A DNA stretch of 23,526 nucleotides. It comes from Bacillota bacterium (GTDB lineage Bacteria; Bacillota; Clostridia; Oscillospirales; Oscillospiraceae). This document shows, piece after piece, positions 14,347 through 20,447 of this stretch (the stretch's first letter is position 1; the number at the start of each line of letters is the position of its first letter). The DNA lies in the NCBI GenBank assembly GCA_023406225.1, contig JAEXWS010000001.1, forward strand, positions 1 through 23,526, written 5' to 3'. The translations under genes and the position numbers were made by a program. The notes under the pieces are model-generated. The model made no database searches. It saw only the letters and a list, made by a program, of their open reading frames with translations, and was not told the DNA's origin.

Positions 14347-15054
14347 ATGGAACTGAAGGACCGCATCGCATTCGTCCGCAAAGCCGCCGGACTGAGCCAG
14401 GAACAGCTGGGAGAGCTGCTGGGCGTCACCCGGCAGGCGGTGAGCAAGTGGGAATCCGGCCAGGCCACCCCCGACGCCGTGACCGTGGCCCGGCTTTGCA
14501 GGGCGCTCCACGTCTCCGCCGACTTCGTGCTGCTGGGGAAGGAGCCGGAGGACGGCGCGTCCGCCGAGGAGGCCCGTGACATTCCCGCGTTCTGCCTGTG
14601 CTGCGGGCGGGAGGTCTCCGGCTCCTTCTGCCCCGTCTGCGGCTTCCCGCTGCCCAGCCGCCCGCCCAGAGGGCCGCGGTACGCCGTGGCCGCCCTGTCT
14701 CTGGCCTATACCGGCCGGGAGGACCACGTGGCGGAGCTGGTGAAATACTGCGGCTTTTCCGAGGAGGCCGCCAAGGCCGTCCTTACCCAGTACCGGGAGT
14801 CCTCCACCCGGTTCCTGCTGGGGCGGAACTTGAGCGACGCGGCGGCCCAGTGGATGACCTCCCACCTGGACCCGGACTACTTCACCGATCTGCGCATCGT
14901 GGAGGACTGCGGCGAGGAAAACGACGACGCGCTTTTGACGAAAAAGGCCGCCATGGAGCGGCCGCCCTCCGCCCTGCCCAAGTCCGGCGGCATCGGCTTC
15001 TGGGGCGTGGTGGGCGCGGTGATCGTGGCGCTGCTGATCCTCTCCTTCTTCTGA
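14347..15054 (+). CDS. XRE HTH regulator with zinc ribbon and C-terminal membrane anchor
   Basis: 235 residues in four parts. Residues 3-60 are an XRE helix-turn-helix (LSQEQLGELLGVTRQAVSKWESG). Residues 83-98 are a zinc ribbon with Cys83/Cys86 and Cys95/Cys98 (CLCCGREV, CPVCG). Residues about 106-205 are a soluble helical region with no family I recognise. Residues 216-235 are a hydrophobic tail that looks like a single membrane anchor with the N-terminus inside. A DNA-binding domain tied to the membrane suggests a regulator that senses an envelope state or a membrane partner (inference). AGAGGAGG precedes the ATG. A small membrane protein gene starts two bases after the stop. Confidence 0.88.
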   Translation: MELKDRIAFVRKAAGLSQEQLGELLGVTRQAVSKWESGQATPDAVTVARLCRALHVSADFVLLGKEPEDGASAEEARDIPAFCLCCGREVSGSFCPVCGFPLPSRPPRGPRYAVAALSLAYTGREDHVAELVKYCGFSEEAAKAVLTQYRESSTRFLLGRNLSDAAAQWMTSHLDPDYFTDLRIVEDCGEENDDALLTKKAAMERPPSALPKSGGIGFWGVVGAVIVALLILSFF

Positions 15055-15056
15055 GG

Positions 15057-15413
15057 ATGAGACGGTATCTGCCGCCGCTGGCCGCCATCGCCGGCGCATA
15101 CGCCCTGAACCGCTTCTGCCTGCTGCCCGCCGCCTCGGGACTGCTCCACCGCTTTCTGGCCTGGTATTTTGCCGATATCCTGGCCGGGGCGCTGATGCTG
15201 CTGGTCCTGGACGCCCTGCTGGAGCTGCGGGGCCGTCCTCCGGTGCGGCGGGTCCTTCCCGCCTCGGCGTATCTTCTGGGGTGCGGGCTGTTTTGGGAGG
15301 TGGTGACGCCGCTGTACCTGCCCCGGTCCGTGTCGGACCCCTGGGACCTGGCCGCCTACTGGGCGGGCGGGATGGCCTGGCTCCTGCTGGGCCGGTGTTT
15401 CCGAACAAAATGA
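15057..15413 (+). CDS. Small polytopic membrane protein
   Basis: 118 residues with three or four hydrophobic segments (about 5-20, 36-56, 68-84, 98-112). A conserved-looking stretch GLFWEVVTPLYLPRSVSDPWDLAAYWAGG sits before the last segment; its pattern of Glu, Pro, two Asp and Gly recalls VanZ-like or related small membrane families, but I cannot name the family with confidence. The ATG at 15057 lies two bases after the upstream TGA, with GAGG overlapping the junction, so translation is probably coupled to the membrane-tethered regulator. It may be its membrane partner. Confidence 0.72.
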   Translation: MRRYLPPLAAIAGAYALNRFCLLPAASGLLHRFLAWYFADILAGALMLLVLDALLELRGRPPVRRVLPASAYLLGCGLFWEVVTPLYLPRSVSDPWDLAAYWAGGMAWLLLGRCFRTK

Positions 15414-15440
15414 GCCGCGAAGAGGCCCTTCGCGGCTTTA
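15413..15440 (+). terminator. Terminator after the small membrane protein
   Basis: Ten-bp stem AGCCGCGAAG / CTTCGCGGCT (15413-15422, 15428-15437), five-base loop, then TT plus TAT. It begins on the last base of the stop codon. The T-tract is short. Confidence 0.6.
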
Positions 15441-15505
15441 TGTCTGCAAGCCCCCCTGAAAACCGGGCATGCTAAGCCCAGTTTGACGAAAGGGCGGCGG
15501 GGACG

Positions 15506-16357
15506 TTGGGCGGCGAGAGGATACGGCGGCGGGTCCTTTGGGCCCTTCTGCTCTGCGGGGCCCTGCACCTGTTCCTCCAGGGCGTCTGGGCCCACCGCGC
15601 GCCCGCTTACGCGCCCGGCGGGCCTCCTGCGTCCATCGCGCCCATCCTGTCCCAGGCGGTCCGCACGCCGGCGGAGGACGACCTGCTTTTTCTGGAGACC
15701 GGACTCTCCCCCGCCGCTGTGGACGCGCTTCTGGCCCGGGGCGAAGCCCCCCGGATCCTGGAGGCCCAGCGGGCCCTTCACGCTCCCGCCCCCGCCGTCT
15801 GCACGTCCCTCATCCCCGGCCGCGTCACCTGCGAGGACCTGCTGGACCGGGACGGCGCGCCCCTGGCCCCGCTGGAGCCGGGGGACCTGCTCGTTACCTT
15901 TTCCACCCACACGGCGGGCTGGCGGCACGGCCACGCGGGGCTGGCGGTGGACGGCGAAACGGTTTTGGAGGCCTCCATGCCGGGGTCCGTCAGCGGGCGG
16001 CGCTCCGCAGACCACTGGCGCCGCTACTCCAATCTTCTCATATTGCGGGTCCGGGACGCGTCGGCGGAGGACCGGGCCCAGGCCGTCCGCTTCGCGCTGG
16101 ACCGCCTGGACGGCGCGCCCTACAGCCTTCTTGCCGGCGTGGCGGGCGCGAAGGAACCGGCGGAGGGGGCCGCCGTCAAGGTCCAGTGCGCCTATCTTCC
16201 CTGGTGCGCCTGGCAGTCCCGGGGCCGGGACCTGGACGGCGGGGGCGGGCGGATCGTCACGGTGGCGGACCTGGCATCCAGCCCCCTGGTGGATGTGGTG
16301 CAGGTCTTTGGCCTGGACCCGGCCCCCTATCTCTCCCGGGCCGCCGGACGAACATGA
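15506..16357 (+). CDS. YiiX-like permuted papain-fold (NlpC/P60 superfamily) protein, membrane-anchored or exported
   Basis: 283 residues from a TTG start. Residues 5-10 are basic and 11-28 hydrophobic, a signal peptide or anchor. The fold is recognised from LEPGDLLVTFS at 123-133, then GWRHGHAGLAVDG with His143 (the HxGI-type histidine), and later VQCAYLPWCAW with Cys228, the order expected for circularly permuted cysteine peptidases of the YiiX group. Substrate unknown; related proteins act on cell-wall peptides, lipids or other acyl/amide bonds. The start is uncertain: no ATG is available in frame nearby, and AAAGGGCGG before the TTG is only fair. It ends inside a hairpin shared with pgsA. 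Confidence 0.78.
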   Translation: MGGERIRRRVLWALLLCGALHLFLQGVWAHRAPAYAPGGPPASIAPILSQAVRTPAEDDLLFLETGLSPAAVDALLARGEAPRILEAQRALHAPAPAVCTSLIPGRVTCEDLLDRDGAPLAPLEPGDLLVTFSTHTAGWRHGHAGLAVDGETVLEASMPGSVSGRRSADHWRRYSNLLILRVRDASAEDRAQAVRFALDRLDGAPYSLLAGVAGAKEPAEGAAVKVQCAYLPWCAWQSRGRDLDGGGGRIVTVADLASSPLVDVVQVFGLDPAPYLSRAAGRT

Positions 16358-16395
16358 ATAAGAGCCGCGGGCAGCGCCCGCGGCTCTTATTCATG
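16353..16395. terminator. Bidirectional terminator containing both stop codons
   Basis: Perfect 20-bp stem (16353-16372 with 16376-16395), loop AGC. The plus-strand stop (16355-16357) and the pgsA stop (16391-16393) are both within the stem arms; the outer AATAA/TTATT part supplies the U-rich tail in each direction. Confidence 0.9.
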
Positions 16396-16912
16396 CCGAT
16401 TGGATCACGTCTTTGTTTTTCACGAAATACTCCACGCCGGAGTACAGCGTGGTCAGGGTGATGACCCAGACGCACACCGTGTTCAGCGCAGGGGGGATGG
16501 GCAGGAACATCACCACCACGCAGACCATGGTGGCGGCGGTCTTTACCTTGCCGGACCACCCCGCGGCGATGACCCGGCCCTTGTCGCTGGCGATCATCCG
16601 CAGGCCGCTGACGGCAAATTCCCGGCAGACCACGATCAAAAGCGCCCAGGCGGGCATCCGCCCGGTCTCCACGAACCACAGCATGGCGGCGGTGACCAGC
16701 ATCTTGTCCGCCAGGGGGTCCGCGAACTTTCCGAAGTCCGTCACCAGGTTCCGGGCCCGGGCGATCTTGCCGTCCAGCAGGTCCGTGAAGCTTGCGGCAA
16801 CGAAGATGGCAAGGGCCGCATAGGTCGCGCCCGGGAACCCCCAATACAGCACGCCCATAAACACAGGGATCAATATAATGCGCAAAAGGGTCAGTTTATT
16901 CGGCAGGTTCAT
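16391..16912 (-). CDS. pgsA: CDP-diacylglycerol-glycerol-3-phosphate 3-phosphatidyltransferase
   Basis: 173 residues, integral membrane enzyme that makes phosphatidylglycerophosphate from CDP-diacylglycerol and glycerol-3-P. Seen: NLPNKLTLLRIILIPVF at the start, then the CDP-alcohol phosphotransferase signature with Asp44, Asp47-Gly48, Ala51-Arg52, Gly61, Asp65 and Asp69 (all key residues present), and further hydrophobic segments near 90-105, 122-140 and 143-160. AAAGGAG precedes the ATG at 16912. Its ATG overlaps the TGA of the upstream gene (ATGA), so the two are coupled. The substrate glycerol-3-P is also the product of glpK elsewhere in the window, but no operon link exists. Confidence 0.96.
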   Translation of the reverse strand: MNLPNKLTLLRIILIPVFMGVLYWGFPGATYAALAIFVAASFTDLLDGKIARARNLVTDFGKFADPLADKMLVTAAMLWFVETGRMPAWALLIVVCREFAVSGLRMIASDKGRVIAAGWSGKVKTAATMVCVVVMFLPIPPALNTVCVWVITLTTLYSGVEYFVKNKDVIQSA

Positions 16913-17178
16913 CCTTCGTCTCTCCTTTTCCGGTCCTTCCAGTACCACCAGTTCAGCTTCTCCGGCTCCCGGATCTCATGCTCGGCGTAGTACACCGCGG
17001 CCCGCCAGACATACAGGGCGCAGCGGTCCTCCTGAAAGCCCTTGTACAGGCACTCCAGCCGGTACAGTTCCTCCGGGTCCCGGCCCCGCAGGTCGGAGAC
17101 CTGACGGATGCCCACCGCCTCCATGACACGGGCGGTCCGCGCGCCCACGCCGGGGATCTCCTCCAGGGGATGCTTCAT
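16909..17178 (-). CDS. Cdd1-like helix-hairpin-helix protein
   Basis: 89 residues. It begins with a helix-hairpin-helix (LEEIPGVGARTARVMEAVGI, about 5-24), then VSDLRGRDPEELYRLECLYKGFQEDRCALYVWRAAVYYAE. This is the pattern of the Cdd1 family (once called pathogenicity locus), whose function is unknown; the HhH motif suggests nucleic-acid contact. I take the ATG at 17178, preceded by GAGGGGGG; an in-frame TTG at 17193 is less likely. It sits between rimO (11-base gap) and pgsA (4-base overlap) in one operon. Confidence 0.87.
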   Translation of the reverse strand: MKHPLEEIPGVGARTARVMEAVGIRQVSDLRGRDPEELYRLECLYKGFQEDRCALYVWRAAVYYAEHEIREPEKLNWWYWKDRKRRDEG

Positions 17179-17189
17179 AAGCGCCCCCC

Positions 17190-18512
17190 TCAAACCATCT
17201 CGCCGGTCAGCTCCCCGTCCACCGTGCCGGTGAGGCGCACGTTTACGAACGTGCCGGGGGCGATCTCCTCATCGGCGGTGAAGTAGATGCGTCCGTCGAT
17301 ATCCGGGGACTCGGCATAGCTCCGACCGAAGAACATCTGGGACTGGCCGTCAAAGCCCTCGCACAATACCTCCCGCCGGCCGCCCAGCACCGAGTCGTTG
17401 TAATCGTCGATGACGCCGGACTGCACGTCCACCACCAGCTCCGCCCGGCGCTTGGCCTCCTCTGTATCCACATGGTCCATTTGGGCCGCTTTCGTGCCCT
17501 CCTCCGGGGAGAAGGGGAACACTCCCGCCCGCTCGATGCGGGTCTGGCGCAGGAAGGCGCACAGCTCCTCAAACGCGGCCTCGTCCTCCAGGGGCAGGCC
17601 CGTGATGATGCTGGTCCGCAGCACCAGGCCGGGGATGCGGGCGCGGAGCCTTGCGAACAGGTCCAGAAGCTCCGCCTTGGTATCCCGGCGGTTCATGGCC
17701 TTCAAAACAGCGTCGTTGCAGTGCTGGATGGGGATATCCAGATAGGGCAGGACCTTGGGCTCCTCCGCAATGGTATCGATCAGCTCGTCGGTGATCTCGT
17801 CGGGATAGAGGTAGTGGAGCCGGACCCAGCGGAAGTCCAGTTTGCACAGCTCCCGGAGCAGCGCCGCCAATTGGTGCTCTCCGTTCAGATCGGTGCCGTA
17901 GCGGGTGATGTCCTGGGCGATGACGATCAGTTCCTTCACCCCGGCGGAGGCCAGCTCCGCCGCCTCGTCCAGCAGCTCCCCCATGGGGCGGCTGCGGTAT
18001 CTGCCCCGGAGGGAGGGGATGACGCAGTAGGCGCAGTGGTTGTCGCACCCCTCCGCGATGCGGAGATAGGCGTACCAGGGGGGTGTGGAGAGGATGCGTC
18101 CGCCGCTTTGATCGGCGGTGTGGATATTGCCCATGCGGCAGGGGCGGCCGCCCTGCTCCATGACCTCGGCAACGGCCGCGGCGATGTCGCCGTAGCTGCC
18201 GGTGCCCAGAACGCCGTCCACCTCCGGCAGCTCGCTGAGCACGTCCTCTTTGTACCGCTGGGCCATGCAGCCGGTGACGAGGATCTTTTTCACCCGGCCC
18301 GCCTTTTTCAGCTCCGCCATCTCCAGGATGTTTTCGATAGCCTCCTCGCAGGCGGAGGCCAAAAAGCCGCAGGTGTTCACCACCGCCACGTCGGCCCCGT
18401 CCGGGTCCGCCAGGACGGTGTGGCCCGCCGCCTGGACGCAGGCCATCATCTGCTCGCAGTTCACCTGGTTCTTGGCGCAGCCCAGGGAGATAAATGATAC
18501 GGTATAGTTCAA
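17190..18512 (-). CDS. rimO: Ribosomal protein S12 methylthiotransferase RimO
   Basis: 440 residues, full length. Radical-SAM enzyme that methylthiolates the conserved aspartate of ribosomal protein S12. Seen: the N-terminal cluster cysteines 12 (SLGCAKN), 48 (NTCGF) and 82 (TGCMAQRY); the radical-SAM motif GCDNHCAYC with Cys156, 160 and 163; IPSLRGRYRSRP; the IQHCNDAVLKAMNR stretch that separates RimO from MiaB; and a C-terminal TRAM domain (DGRIYFTADEEIAPGTFVNVRLTG). The start is the TTG at 18512 with GGAGG eight bases upstream and the family-typical beginning. It follows the XRE gene stop by only 16 bases, so it may be read from the XRE promoter. Confidence 0.96.
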   Translation of the reverse strand: MNYTVSFISLGCAKNQVNCEQMMACVQAAGHTVLADPDGADVAVVNTCGFLASACEEAIENILEMAELKKAGRVKKILVTGCMAQRYKEDVLSELPEVDGVLGTGSYGDIAAAVAEVMEQGGRPCRMGNIHTADQSGGRILSTPPWYAYLRIAEGCDNHCAYCVIPSLRGRYRSRPMGELLDEAAELASAGVKELIVIAQDITRYGTDLNGEHQLAALLRELCKLDFRWVRLHYLYPDEITDELIDTIAEEPKVLPYLDIPIQHCNDAVLKAMNRRDTKAELLDLFARLRARIPGLVLRTSIITGLPLEDEAAFEELCAFLRQTRIERAGVFPFSPEEGTKAAQMDHVDTEEAKRRAELVVDVQSGVIDDYNDSVLGGRREVLCEGFDGQSQMFFGRSYAESPDIDGRIYFTADEEIAPGTFVNVRLTGTVDGELTGEMV

Positions 18513-18528
18513 AATGGGTCCCTCCGGT

Positions 18529-18771
18529 TTATTCAAGTGGCGCCCCGCGCCACGCGGGGTCGTCGGTGACGCCCAGGAGATAGTCTGTGGAGACGTGGAA
18601 ATACTCGGCCAGGAGGAGCAGCTTTTCAATGGTCGTACTGCGCTGACCGCTTTCCAAAACGCTAATGGACTTATCCGTTAAACCCAGTATCTCTCCCAAC
18701 TCTCCCTGGGTCAGACCAGCCTGTTTTCGCAGATAATAGACGCGCTCCGGCAAAAGAATCGTTGTTTTCAT
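18529..18771 (-). CDS. Small XRE-family repressor-like regulator
   Basis: 80 residues, almost entirely a Cro/C1-type helix-turn-helix: ERVYYLRKQAGLTQGELGEILGLTDKSISVLESGQRSTTIEKLLLLAEYFHVSTDYLLG, then a short tail. AAGGGGC stands four bases before the ATG at 18771. Upstream lie two TTCTAC..GTAGAA-type inverted repeats shared with the divergent gene at 18880, so autoregulation and control of that gene are likely. It is directly upstream of rimO on the same strand, without a terminator. I could not find a convincing promoter of its own; TATTCT near 18800 on the minus strand is a weak candidate. Confidence 0.92.
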   Translation of the reverse strand: MKTTILLPERVYYLRKQAGLTQGELGEILGLTDKSISVLESGQRSTTIEKLLLLAEYFHVSTDYLLGVTDDPAWRGAPLE

Positions 18772-18780
18772 AAAAGCCCC

Positions 18781-18809
18781 TTGACTTCTACCTAAAAGTA
18801 GAATACAAT
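18781..18809 (+). promoter_or_regulatory. Promoter of the DUF6809-like gene
   Basis: TTGACT (18781-18786), 17-base spacer, TACAAT (18804-18809). The spacer is filled exactly by the first operator repeat. The predicted leader is about 64 bases and carries the second repeat. Confidence 0.7.
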
Positions 18810-18838
18810 CAACATCGTAAGTCCTACTTTGAGTAGAA
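18786..18838. promoter_or_regulatory. Paired inverted-repeat operators between the XRE gene and its divergent neighbour
   Basis: Site 1: TTCTAC, six bases, GTAGAA (18786-18803). Site 2: TCCTAC, five bases, GTAGAA (18822-18838). The centres are about 36 bases apart. Site 1 lies in the promoter spacer of the plus-strand gene and site 2 just past its start site, as expected for repression by the adjacent XRE protein. Confidence 0.72.
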
Positions 18839-18879
18839 TTATATTCTTACATCAGAAAAAACACTAGGAGGATTTTACC

Positions 18880-19128
18880 ATGTTCGACATCCTGGAGTCC
18901 ATCCTCTACGGCGAGAACCTGGGGCTGATGGGCAAGTACGCCCTGGAGCCGCCTTATACCGCCGGGGAAAAACGGATCCTTTCCCTCTTGCAGACCCTGG
19001 ACGGGGAAACCGCCCGGCGGCTGGAAGAGGATATCCGGCTCCTCGCCCATGAGCGGCACGACCAGGGCTTCCACTCCGGCGTGCGGTTCGGCGCACAGTT
19101 GATGCTGCAACTGTCCGAGGGATTTTGA
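18880..19128 (+). CDS. Small protein resembling DUF6809
   Basis: 82 residues: FDILESILYGENLG at the start, a charged helical middle (LLQTLDGETARRLEEDIRLL) and FHSGVRFGAQLMLQLSEGF at the end. The ILE..LYG start and the final G.R.GA.LM pattern recall the DUF6809 family of Clostridia, which is uncharacterised; this is from memory of the pattern, not a search. AGGAGG stands before the ATG at 18880. The promoter and leader carry operators for the divergent XRE regulator, so the two genes probably form a regulator/target pair. A short GCCCGC/GCGGGC hairpin follows the stop. Confidence 0.75.
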   Translation: MFDILESILYGENLGLMGKYALEPPYTAGEKRILSLLQTLDGETARRLEEDIRLLAHERHDQGFHSGVRFGAQLMLQLSEGF

Positions 19129-19341
19129 GCCCGCCAGCGCGGGCGGGGCGTGCTGTCTGACAGGCGAAGTCCGCGCGAGGGACCCGTTTATACAGAAACT
19201 GCGCCGCCCCGGGGCGGGGGTACTTTTCTTTATCAAAAGTTGCTTCGATGGAAGCAGGCATCCGCACCCCCCATTTTCTTTGGGTCTTGCCCAAAGAAAA
19301 CGGGCCGTGCACGGTCCAAAAGAAAGGCGCTTAGGGGCAGT

Positions 19342-19371
19342 CCCAAAATGACCCCTCCGGGTCATTTTGGG
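19342..19371. repeat. 13-bp hairpin in the island
   Basis: Arms 19342-19354 and 19359-19371, perfect, loop CTCC; the arm contains CCCAAAATGACCC. No T-tract follows. Confidence 0.85.
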
Positions 19372-19493
19372 GGTTACGTGCACGCTGTGAGACCTTGGGC
19401 GGTGACCCTGCGGCTTTATCCGGCTCGCGCCATGGCTGGACGGACACTTGGGCATTCCGCCGCGTTTGGGGGTCTTTTCGTCGGGAAGGTGGT

Positions 19494-19587
19494 TCCGGAC
19501 ACCTGGCCCTCCTCTTTTGCTGCCGCAGCTTGGCGCTTCCGGAAGAGATCGGTGCGGCAGCAAAAAGAGAAGCAAGCTGTGTCCGGA
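19494..19587. repeat. 94-base nested inverted repeat in the island
   Basis: Outer arms TCCGGACAC (19494-19502) and GTGTCCGGA (19579-19587). Inner arms 19512-19527 and 19553-19569 pair over 16 positions with one bulged A; they contain GCTGCCGC. A further GCTTCC/GGAAG hairpin lies at the tip. It is the largest secondary structure in the window. Confidence 0.85.
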
Positions 19588-19728
19588 CGCGCCCCGTTCC
19601 TGTGGTTCTGTGGAAGGACGCTCTTCACTTGGGAGCGGTGTCCCCAGCCGCAGGAACCCAAGCCCCCGCCCCCGGGAAGTCCGAAAAAGTCCCACGGCTT
19701 TTTCGGCCCGGGGCAGGCCTTTTTCTTC

Positions 19729-19760
19729 GTCCTTCTTTTTCGGCCGGGAAAAAGAAGGAC
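19729..19760. repeat. 13-bp A/T-rich-armed hairpin in the island
   Basis: GTCCTTCTTTTTC (19729-19741) pairs perfectly with 19748-19760, loop GGCCGG. A similar hairpin with arms CCGAAAAAG / CTTTTTCGG lies at 19681-19706. Confidence 0.85.
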
Positions 19761-19829
19761 CCCCGTGCGGGAAGCACTGCCCGCGGCGCACGCCGCACGT
19801 TCTCCGCCGGCATCAGCCGGCGTACATCC

Positions 19830-20447
19830 TCATTCCCCGATCTCCGCTCCCAGCCGTCCAAGCCCCGCCTTCACGTCTCCCCAGCCGAAGCCCCGGCGGA
19901 GGAGCGCGTCGCACAGGCGCTTTTTCTCCTTTTCATCCGGCGTCCGCCCATGAAGCTTCCCGGCCAAAAAACGGTCGATCTGCTCCGCCGGGTCGGGAAG
20001 CTGGTCCAGCGCGTCGTCCCACAGCTCCTGGGGCACGCCCTTTTCCCGCAGCTTCTCCCGGGTGCGGCGGGGGCCGTAGCCCAGCTCTCCGCAGTGGCGG
20101 GCCAGCAGGGCGGCGTAGTCCGCGTCGTCGATGGCTCCGATGGCCTCCAGCCACTCGGCGGCGTACCGGGCCTCCGCCTCGCTGGCCCCCTTTTCCAGGA
20201 GCTTGCGCTCCAGGTCCCGGCGGCTCATGGCCCGTTTGCCGATCAGATCCGCCGCAGCCGCCTTCACGTTGGATACCCCGGCGGCCTCCTTCAGGCGGCC
20301 CAGCGCAGCCCCGTCCAGCTCGTCGCCCGGGCGGAGGCCGAAATCCAGCAGCTCCTGTTCCGTGATCTTCAGGCACGCGCCGTCCTCCAAAAAGACCAGC
20401 ACCCGCCCCCGTTTATGTCTGGACGCCTCGACGCGCTCAATCCGCAT
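19830..20447 (-). CDS. recX: Recombination regulator RecX
   Basis: 205 residues, all-helical RecX family, which binds RecA filaments and modulates their activity. Seen: the conserved core ADLIGKRAMSRRDLERKLLEKG near 66-87, AIDDADYAALLARHC, YGPRRTREKLREKGVP near 124-139, and a third helical repeat ending LLRRGFGWGDVKAGL. The ATG at 20447 overlaps the end of recA by 11 bases, so it is coupled to recA. Downstream lies the hairpin island, with a CGCCGGC/GCCGGCG hairpin 8 bases past the stop but no T-tract. Confidence 0.94.
   Translation of the reverse strand: MRIERVEASRHKRGRVLVFLEDGACLKITEQELLDFGLRPGDELDGAALGRLKEAAGVSNVKAAAADLIGKRAMSRRDLERKLLEKGASEAEARYAAEWLEAIGAIDDADYAALLARHCGELGYGPRRTREKLREKGVPQELWDDALDQLPDPAEQIDRFLAGKLHGRTPDEKEKKRLCDALLRRGFGWGDVKAGLGRLGAEIGE

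Larger units (their letters stand above)
19129..19829. repeat. Non-coding island of long inverted repeats
   Basis: About 700 bases between the DUF6809-like gene and recX. No frame here has a ribosome binding site or a recognisable protein. Instead there are at least six inverted repeats: 19274-19300, 19302-19317, 19342-19371, 19494-19587, 19681-19706 and 19729-19760, plus smaller ones at 19222-19240, 19241-19256 and 19805-19822. Several have T-rich or A-rich arms. It could be a composite dispersed repeat, a decayed mobile element, or a structured RNA. No transposase remnant or target-site duplication was seen. Confidence 0.7.

Noticed and set aside
17472..18497. 341-residue plus-strand frame opposite rimO
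   Set aside because: Antisense shadow of rimO with the same kind of composition.
18847..19791. 314-residue minus-strand frame through the island
   Set aside because: It crosses the DUF6809-like gene and the hairpins in antisense, with no start signal or domain.
19150..19953. Long plus-strand frames through the hairpin island (also 19395-20453 and 19448-20365)
   Set aside because: They run through several long inverted repeats and into the antisense of recX, with no ribosome binding site and no protein-like pattern.
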